Source: Fidelibacterota bacterium
GTDB taxonomy: Bacteria > Fidelibacterota > UBA2242
Length of the DNA stretch: 20,361 nt
Assembly (NCBI GenBank): GCA_003527965.1
Contig: DPVY01000186.1
Span: forward strand, 1 to 20,361
Direction: 5' to 3'
In this document: piece by piece, positions 15,716 through 20,361 of the stretch
Layout: each line of letters begins with the position of its first letter
Position numbering within the stretch: the stretch's first letter is position 1
The notes under the pieces: generated by a model
Told to the model about the DNA's origin: nothing
The model's database searches: none
Seen by the model: only the letters and a program-made list of their open reading frames with translations
Made by a program: the position numbers and the translations under genes

Positions 15716-15747
15716 ATCTCCACTGAGGGATTTCTTCAGCCGGAGAT
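15716..15747 (-). terminator. Candidate hairpin downstream of the polyamine operon
   Basis: ATCTCC (15716-15721) pairs with GGAGAT (15742-15747) and, inside an asymmetric bulge, CTGA (15723-15726) pairs with TCAG (15736-15739). It lies 24 nt after the stop of the DHS-like gene. No T tract follows on the minus strand, so it may be a transcript-end hairpin rather than a classical terminator. Confidence 0.35.
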
Positions 15748-15771
15748 TTTAAGTATTAATTTGAATTTATA

Positions 15772-16794
15772 TTATTTCTGAAACAGTGACTGAAAATTGG
15801 CGGGCATCCGCTCTTTCCAGTAGCCCCGATGATAGGCGTCGCTGACTAACAGCGGCATAGTCACGGTTGCTTCGCCGTAAACCATTTGTTCGAAGGTTGT
15901 GTCCACTTTGCCCCAGGAGCTGGCTTCTTTCAAGGTGGAGCCGGAAAGCGCACCATCGCGTTCATCGGCGACTGTCAATTGAATTGCATACTTATGCATC
16001 GGTTTTTCAATCTCCAGCACTTCGGTAGCAACGACGATATCCTGGGTGAAGTTCTTGGGTACGCCGCCGCCGATCATGAAGATACCGGTTTCCTTGCTGG
16101 CAATTTTTATCCGCGTCAGTTCCAGGAAATCACGGGCGGAATCGATACTCAGGTATTTATCTCTGTTATGCCATTGATGATGAATCAAACCAAAGCCCGC
16201 CGAGCAGTCGGAAAAAGCCGGTACAAAAATCGGTACGCCTTTTTTATAAGCGGAATAGACGACCGATTTTTCGGTTTTAAGACCCTTTTTATCGAGGTAT
16301 TTACCCATTTCAAAGATGAATTCACGGGATGAATAGGGGCGGGGTTCCAGACTATCGGCAATTTCAGCAATTGTCATATCGCAAACCCGCAGGTCTTCTT
16401 CATCGATATAAGTGTCGTAAATCCGGTCGATCATAAGCTCCCGCAAATCGGCATCATTCACAAATGGAGTTCCGATATAATGTTTGTATCCCAGAGCCTC
16501 GAAGAAATCCTGATCCACGATTACCGCTCCGGTTGAGACAATGGCGTCCACCATATTATTCTCAATCATGTCGGCAACGATGTTCTTCAACCCGGCGCTG
16601 AATAGCGAACCCGCCAGAGTCAGGATGATATTACAGTCTTTGTCCTTGAGCATCCGGCTGTAAATATCCGCCGCCGCTGCCAGGTTGCGGGACTGAAAAG
16701 CCATGTTTTTATAAGCGTCGATAATCGGGCGGGCGTCAAAGGACTTAATATCGATATGTTGAATAACGTTTTTTAAATAGTCTTGCTTTTTCAT
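15772..16794 (-). CDS. Deoxyhypusine-synthase-like protein, probable polyamine-modifying enzyme
   Basis: A 340-residue NAD-dependent DHS-fold protein. Seen: TLAGSLFSAGL (59-69) and STGAVIVDQD (87-96) for NAD binding, VPAFSDCSAGFG (191-202), IGGGVPKNF (241-249), and the active-site segment EASSWGK (290-296) with the catalytic lysine Lys296, Trp294 and Glu290 in DHS spacing. By eye against human DHS, the pocket residues Asp243, His288 and Asp316 correspond to Phe201, Phe249 and Leu283, so spermidine is probably not held as in true DHS. Bacteria lack eIF5A, and bacterial homologues are known or suspected homospermidine synthases. It is the last gene of speH-speB-this, overlapping speB by 4 nt (ATGA), with GGAG in speB as ribosome site. 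Family assignment is sure; the reaction is inference. Confidence 0.9.
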   Translation of the reverse strand: MKKQDYLKNVIQHIDIKSFDARPIIDAYKNMAFQSRNLAAAADIYSRMLKDKDCNIILTLAGSLFSAGLKNIVADMIENNMVDAIVSTGAVIVDQDFFEALGYKHYIGTPFVNDADLRELMIDRIYDTYIDEEDLRVCDMTIAEIADSLEPRPYSSREFIFEMGKYLDKKGLKTEKSVVYSAYKKGVPIFVPAFSDCSAGFGLIHHQWHNRDKYLSIDSARDFLELTRIKIASKETGIFMIGGGVPKNFTQDIVVATEVLEIEKPMHKYAIQLTVADERDGALSGSTLKEASSWGKVDTTFEQMVYGEATVTMPLLVSDAYHRGYWKERMPANFQSLFQK

Positions 16795-17675
16795 CGCACC
16801 TTCTCCTTTGCAAATATCATACTCAGCGACCGGTAAATTAATTTTGCCGCCAGGAAATCCGGGGCTTTATCCGATGGATTGGGACAAAGTTCAACTACGT
16901 CCATCCCGATAATATTTTTGCGGGAAGCGACTCCCCTGATAATTTTCATGATATCATTCCACCACAACCCGCCCGGTTCGGGAGTTCCGGTCGAGGGCAT
17001 GACAGCCGGGTCAAAGACATCCAGATCAATGGTAAGATAGACTTTTTCCGTTAACCTGGAAATAATCCACTCAACCGGATTGGAATGGACAAACCATTGA
17101 TGGGCATACAGAATCCGGTCGGGGTCGAGACTCTCTTTTTCGGAGCTGTCCATACTGCGAATGCCAACCTGTACGATAGGGCAAATTTCTTTTGCTCTTG
17201 CCATCACACAGGCGTGATTATAGAGACTCCCGCCATATTCATTCCGTAAATCCGCATGAGCATCCAACTGCAGGACAGAAATATTACCATACTTTTTTAC
17301 TGCCGCCCTGATCAGACCGGTGCTGACGGAATGTTCTCCGCCTATTCCAACCAGCAACTTATCGTCTCGTACCATTGATTCGGCAGTTTGTTGAACTATA
17401 TTAACCATCTCTTCCGGATCCGCCGGACAGTCGAGAGGATTAAGGGTAACGATTCCCTTTTGATAGACTTCGCTATCGGTTTCAATATCGTAGAGTTCCA
17501 TATTACCGGAAGCTGCCAATAGCGCTTCCGGACCTTTGTCGGCGCCTTTTACCCAGGTGGATGTCCCGTCATAAGGAATCGGCAAGATAGCGACTTTCGC
17601 TCTATCGTAGGCGCAATCGGGAGCCTCCAGAGCACCGAAGGCTCCCGGGTTTTGCAATTGGTTTTGGCTTTTCAT
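16791..17675 (-). CDS. speB: Agmatinase / N1-aminopropylagmatine ureohydrolase family protein
   Basis: A 294-residue ureohydrolase with all six expected manganese ligands: His115 (GGEHS), Asp138, His140 and Asp142 (LDAHADLR), and Asp217 and Asp219 (TIDLDVFDP). Also seen: YNHACVMAR (152-160) and GMDVVELCP (257-265). It removes urea from agmatine or from N1-aminopropylagmatine to give putrescine or spermidine; arginase is unlikely in this operon. I chose ATG at 17675, two nt after the speH stop; a TTG at 17681 overlapping speH would add two residues. No clear Shine-Dalgarno, so translation is probably coupled to speH. The end overlaps the DHS-like gene by 4 nt. Which substrate it prefers depends on whether the genome has an agmatine aminopropyltransferase. 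Confidence 0.9.
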   Translation of the reverse strand: MKSQNQLQNPGAFGALEAPDCAYDRAKVAILPIPYDGTSTWVKGADKGPEALLAASGNMELYDIETDSEVYQKGIVTLNPLDCPADPEEMVNIVQQTAESMVRDDKLLVGIGGEHSVSTGLIRAAVKKYGNISVLQLDAHADLRNEYGGSLYNHACVMARAKEICPIVQVGIRSMDSSEKESLDPDRILYAHQWFVHSNPVEWIISRLTEKVYLTIDLDVFDPAVMPSTGTPEPGGLWWNDIMKIIRGVASRKNIIGMDVVELCPNPSDKAPDFLAAKLIYRSLSMIFAKEKVR

Positions 17676-17677
17676 GG

Positions 17678-18079
17678 TCAAGGTTTTATTGCTACGGCGT
17701 CGGGAAACTCTTCACCACGGATTTGAAGATGTACCTTGGGCGACTTCGATTTAAAATATTCGATGATGTAATTTTTCGCTTCTTCGACATCGAAGGGTTT
17801 ACAGGAAAACAGGTCGACAAAAACAAAATTTTTCTTGGGATAAGTGTGTAGTGAAATATGACTTTCGGCAATTATGACAACACCCGTGATCCCATCGTCG
17901 TTTTCATATGAGCCTTCATAACGGAAAACGTAGGGCCGGGTGATTTTAGTCATGCCGATCTTTTCGGGAATGTCATTGAGAAGTTGATAACATGCATTAA
18001 GATCGTTAAGTATCTCCGGATCGCAGTTATTCAAATCCAGCATTAAATGGGGGCCGTAACCTTTGATTTCTCTTTCCAT
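17678..18079 (-). CDS. speH: S-adenosylmethionine decarboxylase proenzyme (SpeH type)
   Basis: A 133-residue small prokaryotic AdoMet decarboxylase. The self-cleavage site is AE72-S73HISLH: Ser73 would become the pyruvoyl group, with His78 (HTYP) and Cys93 (FSC) at +5 and +20, the same spacing as Ser63, His68 and Cys83 of the Thermotoga enzyme. It makes decarboxylated AdoMet, the aminopropyl donor for spermidine. Start ATG 18079 has GGAGG about 11 nt upstream; an ATG seven bases earlier is out of frame. It is first in the operon, behind a promoter at 18169-18197. An aminopropyltransferase (SpeE) gene, normally nearby, is not in the window. Confidence 0.95.
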   Translation of the reverse strand: MEREIKGYGPHLMLDLNNCDPEILNDLNACYQLLNDIPEKIGMTKITRPYVFRYEGSYENDDGITGVVIIAESHISLHTYPKKNFVFVDLFSCKPFDVEEAKNYIIEYFKSKSPKVHLQIRGEEFPDAVAIKP

Positions 18080-18129
18080 ATCGCATAAATCCTCCTATAA
18101 ATGGTTCCTACAACGCCGTAGCTCCGGTA

Positions 18130-18145
18130 TTTTGCAGTTGCAAAA
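18130..18145. other. Hairpin in the speH leader
   Basis: TTTTGCA (18130-18136) and TGCAAAA (18139-18145) form a 16-base near-palindrome in the roughly 80-nt leader between the predicted start of transcription and speH. It might be an operator or leader structure. No known riboswitch was recognised. Confidence 0.3.
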
Positions 18146-18168
18146 AACAGGGTTAAAAAAAGCCAGCG

Positions 18169-18197
18169 ATTATACAATGTTTTTACGTTATTTCCAA
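18169..18197 (-). promoter_or_regulatory. Sigma70-type promoter of the speH-speB-DHS-like operon
   Basis: On the minus strand TTGGAA (18197-18192) stands 17 bases before a perfect TATAAT (18174-18169). Transcription would begin near 18162, leaving a leader of about 80 nt before the speH ATG. It is the best promoter match in the window and makes the three spe genes independent of the upstream MATE-marR operon. Confidence 0.6.
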
Positions 18198-18282
18198 TAA
18201 AAATATTTAGGCAGAATTATTCAGGGGGAAAATACATTCAATAGCGAAACAGAAATGTACCGAATAAGAGAAGGCGGGCGAG

Positions 18283-18732
18283 CTATTTATAAAAATGTTC
18301 TGTGCGAAATGTTACCGTATTCCGGCTCATTTTATCCAATAACCGGTATACCTGCGCCCGCTCCTCATCCGAAAATCCGGCTGTAAGTTGCTCTGTCCAC
18401 TGTTGCGATAGCCGTTCTAACTCCGGTTTGAGGCTAATCCCTTCCGGAGTCAGACAAATGAAAGAGGCCCGGCGATCGTGAATATCCGGTTCCCGGCGCA
18501 GATAGCCCGCATTGATAAGTTTTCCGATGGCGCGGGCGGTTGTGGCTTTGTCAATGTTCAAAATCCGGCTCAATTCTTCCTGGTGAATACCGTCGTTGCG
18601 GAATAAAATCATCAGAAATGAAAGCGATCCGTAACCCAAACCGTAATCGCGCAGCTGCCGATCAAGGTACATCTGGGTATGTCGATAGAGACAGGAAAGA
18701 TAGCGACCGATCGATACATGATGTTCCTGCAT
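18283..18732 (-). CDS. MarR-family transcriptional regulator
   Basis: A 149-residue winged-helix regulator. Seen: N-terminal dimer helix (about 1-35), recognition region HQEELSRILNIDKATTARAI (50-69), and wing YLRREPDIHDRRASFICLTPEG (77-98) with the family's D-x-R-R motif, then a C-terminal dimer helix. MarR proteins usually repress an adjacent exporter gene and release DNA on binding a small ligand. It starts 13 nt after the MATE stop with AAAGGA as ribosome site, so both are in one transcript and the regulator is second. A candidate operator lies before the MATE gene at 20146-20159. Ligand unknown. Confidence 0.92.
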   Translation of the reverse strand: MQEHHVSIGRYLSCLYRHTQMYLDRQLRDYGLGYGSLSFLMILFRNDGIHQEELSRILNIDKATTARAIGKLINAGYLRREPDIHDRRASFICLTPEGISLKPELERLSQQWTEQLTAGFSDEERAQVYRLLDKMSRNTVTFRTEHFYK

Positions 18733-18745
18733 AATTTTTTCCTTT

Positions 18746-20110
18746 CTATGTCTTTGCTATCTTAGCGTCAAACTCGCGCATCTGGGGCAGATAAAAAGCC
18801 AGGGTCACGAAGAAAAACACAACATCGGTTATCGGAAATGTTAACCAGACACCATTCAGTTGTAATAATTGGGGTAAAACCAAGACCATTAATATAACAA
18901 AAAGTTGTTTCCCGAGCGTCAATCCTAACGCCTGTTTGGCTTTGCCAAGAGCCTGGAAAAGGGTGGAGCCGATGACTTGAAATCCGAATAAGGGAAAGGC
19001 GAGGACATAAATCCGCAGCGCGTTACTACCAAGGTCAAGCAGTTCCTGATTGTTTGTAAATATTGTTAACAGAGGGCGGGTGAAGGCGATTAAAATCAGG
19101 GTTCCGCATAGCCCCATAATAGAAGAAGCCCTGATCGCTAATTTCAGTCCCCGCCGGACTTTATCATAACGTCTGGCGCCATAGTTAAAACCGATAATCG
19201 GCTGTAAACCCTGCGCAATTCCGAAAATCGGCATCGCCACAAACATCAGTAAACGATGTATAATTCCAAAAGCCGCTATGGACAAATCGCCGCCATAAAC
19301 TTTTAAGGTATTGTTCATAATGATAATTAGAATACTGCCGGAAATCTGCCGGAAAAACGACGCCGAGCCAATTGCAATGGTTTCCAGAATAATCTTTTTA
19401 TTAAGGCGCAAGTCTCCGACTCGAATTTTCAGGCTGCTTTTACCGGTAAAAAAGTAATAAACCAGATATATTACCGTTGCAATTTGGGAAATAACAGTAG
19501 CCAGAGCTGCCCCGCGCACTCCCATTTTTAGAACAAAAATAAATATCGGATCAAGGATAATATTCAAAATTGCCGAGATTAACATGGTCATCATGGCTAT
19601 TTTGGCGCGACCTTCCGAGCGTATGATATTGTTGCTTGCCATGGCAAAAGAGTGAAAGACTGTTCCGTAAAGAATAATAGAGGCGTAATCCCGGGAATAT
19701 GGCAAGATGTTTCCAGTGGCGCCAAAAATTTGTAAAAGATCATCCAGAAAAATATTCCCCAGGGTTGCCATGAGCAATCCGAAACCGGTTACTAATACAA
19801 TGATATTACCGAGCGCTTTATTGGCTTTTTGATAATCTTTAGCGCCCAGCGCCCGTGAGATGATTGAAGCACTGCCAATTCCCAGCATCATTGCGATTGC
19901 CATGACTATCATTTGAATTGGGAAGACGATTGTAATACCGGCAATTGCCAACGGACCTACGCCGCGTCCGATATATATCGTATCTACTATGTTGTAAAGC
20001 GCCATGACAAACATGGCTACCATGGCCGGTGTAGATAATTTTATTAATAAGCGACCGATCCGTTCGTCAGCCAGTATATGATTTTTGTTTTTCATTATAT
20101 TTTCTTTCAT
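18746..20110 (-). CDS. MATE-family multidrug/metabolite efflux transporter
   Basis: A 454-residue membrane protein with about twelve membrane segments in two homologous halves. Family features seen: LIKLSTPAMVAMFVMALYNIVDTIYIGR near the N-terminus, GIGSASIISRALGAKDYQKAN (first half), and the equivalent AQGLQPIIGFNYGARRYDKVRRG in the second half. It exports cationic or other small molecules using a Na+ or H+ gradient. I chose the ATG at 20110; an ATG five codons later (20095) is also possible, and an in-frame start at 20257 would run back through the operator into the repeat at the window end and is rejected. A linked marR gene suggests ligand-controlled expression. Being next to polyamine genes does not prove polyamine export. 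Confidence 0.92.
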   Translation of the reverse strand: MKENIMKNKNHILADERIGRLLIKLSTPAMVAMFVMALYNIVDTIYIGRGVGPLAIAGITIVFPIQMIVMAIAMMLGIGSASIISRALGAKDYQKANKALGNIIVLVTGFGLLMATLGNIFLDDLLQIFGATGNILPYSRDYASIILYGTVFHSFAMASNNIIRSEGRAKIAMMTMLISAILNIILDPIFIFVLKMGVRGAALATVISQIATVIYLVYYFFTGKSSLKIRVGDLRLNKKIILETIAIGSASFFRQISGSILIIIMNNTLKVYGGDLSIAAFGIIHRLLMFVAMPIFGIAQGLQPIIGFNYGARRYDKVRRGLKLAIRASSIMGLCGTLILIAFTRPLLTIFTNNQELLDLGSNALRIYVLAFPLFGFQVIGSTLFQALGKAKQALGLTLGKQLFVILMVLVLPQLLQLNGVWLTFPITDVVFFFVTLAFYLPQMREFDAKIAKT

Positions 20111-20139
20111 CTCATCAAATTTGCCCACAAATATAATGC

Positions 20140-20168
20140 ATAATAGTTGCACGCGCAACCAATATTGA
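20140..20168 (-). promoter_or_regulatory. Candidate MarR operator within the MATE-marR promoter
   Basis: GTTGC-acgc-GCAAC (20146-20159) is a near-perfect palindrome of the kind MarR dimers bind. On the minus strand it fills the spacer of a possible promoter: weak -35 TCAATA (20168-20163) and -10 TATTAT (20145-20140), 17 bases apart. It starts 36 nt before the MATE ATG. Binding here would block transcription of MATE and marR (autoregulation). Confidence 0.5.
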
Positions 20169-20249
20169 GGAGATTTATGGTTTTTATTACACGATATTTT
20201 TAAGGAAAATAGTAAATAGGGCTCTTCTGAGAATTGAGAGGGTAAGTTA

Positions 20250-20361
20250 ATGTCCAATATCCAACCCCAGTGTAATAAAAGGAAAAGAAAATTTCACGGG
20301 GCAGGCACGGAATTTCCAAATATGAATAAAAAAGAAAAGAAGTTTGACTTACAGGAACGGT
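20250..20361 (+). CDS. Start of a four-helix-bundle (S23/IVP family) protein gene, cut by window edge
   Basis: The frame from ATG 20250 reads MSNIQPQCNKRKRKFHGA, passes a second ATG at 20322 (MNKKEKKFDLQER) and stays open to the last base. K-K-F-D-L-x-E-R directly after a short basic start is typical of the four-helix-bundle proteins first found in 23S rRNA intervening sequences, related to the Avd factor of diversity-generating retroelements. The true start may be 20322, which would be usual for family length; the first 24 codons are then leader. The unit from 20219 is repeated at 15040-15177, where it is broken. The rest of the gene is beyond the window, so intactness cannot be judged. Confidence 0.6.
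   Translation, partial: MSNIQPQCNKRKRKFHGAGTEFPNMNKKEKKFDLQER

Larger units (their letters stand above)
14708..15771. other. 1-kb gene-free stretch with mobile-gene and repeat remnants
   Basis: No intact gene is supported here. From left to right: about 330 nt of AT-rich sequence with nothing recognised, a truncated four-helix-bundle gene start (15040-15177), a pair of REP-like palindromes (15190-15272), a possible inverted leader remnant (15310-15370), an AT-rich hairpin (15528-15551) and a bulged hairpin (15716-15747). Open frames inside, for example 15183-15368, are built from the palindromes and have no coding character. Confidence 0.75.

Noticed and set aside
15772..16794. True deoxyhypusine synthase acting on eIF5A
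   Set aside because: eIF5A is not expected in bacteria, and the spermidine pocket residues appear changed.
20111..20257. Extension of the MATE protein back into the repeat at the window end
   Set aside because: The extra 49 residues are not membrane-protein-like and cross the candidate operator and the four-helix-bundle leader.
15040..20361. Composite transposon or integrated element bounded by 140-bp direct repeats
   Set aside because: The repeats are best explained as two copies of a gene start; no transposase or integrase lies between them, and the genes inside are ordinary chromosomal operons.
1..20361. tRNA, rRNA or known riboswitch
   Set aside because: No T-loop/anticodon patterns or riboswitch cores were recognised in the gaps by eye.

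Overview
The window reads as an ordinary bacterial chromosome segment (genetic code 11, moderate GC, short operons) with repeat-rich gaps. There is no rRNA or tRNA to place it. A type-3 (archaeal/eukaryotic-like) prolyl-tRNA synthetase, a deoxyhypusine-synthase-like polyamine enzyme, an SDR-type threonine dehydrogenase, a VWA protein with a CsgG/FlgO-like N-terminus, a four-helix-bundle (S23/IVP) gene family and many palindromic intergenic repeats together suggest an uncultured or little-studied lineage near the FCB group (Calditrichota, KSB1 or Marinimicrobia-like). That placement is inference.

Left part (1-6034, all + strand): the 3' part of an oligopeptide-type ABC transporter ATPase; a Na/Pi cotransporter and a PhoU-like partner; prolyl-tRNA synthetase starting at TTG; recO; and a rhomboid protease. 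At 6035-8039 lies an accessory insert: a REP-like palindrome unit, an AbiEi/AbiEii toxin-antitoxin pair, and a short diverged copy of the rhomboid 3' coding end, which suggests the block arrived with or caused a partial duplication.

Middle part (8040-12055): a minus-strand operon tdh-acpS-kbl for threonine to glycine plus acetyl-CoA, with holo-ACP synthase sandwiched between the two catabolic genes, and a divergent DUF401 permease. The 12.06-12.51 kb gap is packed with inverted-repeat elements, including two 73-bp MITE-like units. A large secreted CsgG/FlgO-VWA protein follows on the minus strand.

Right part (14708-20361): a 1-kb gene-free stretch contains a truncated 5' end of a four-helix-bundle protein gene cut off by REP-like palindromes. 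Then comes a tight minus-strand polyamine operon (speH AdoMet decarboxylase, speB-type ureohydrolase, DHS-like synthase) behind a good sigma70-type promoter, and a MATE exporter plus MarR regulator operon with a candidate operator. At the right edge a second copy of the four-helix-bundle gene start stays in frame and runs out of the window. The most interesting biology is the DHS-like enzyme, in which several substrate-pocket residues of true deoxyhypusine synthase appear replaced although the catalytic lysine is kept, sitting with SpeH and SpeB but no visible aminopropyltransferase.
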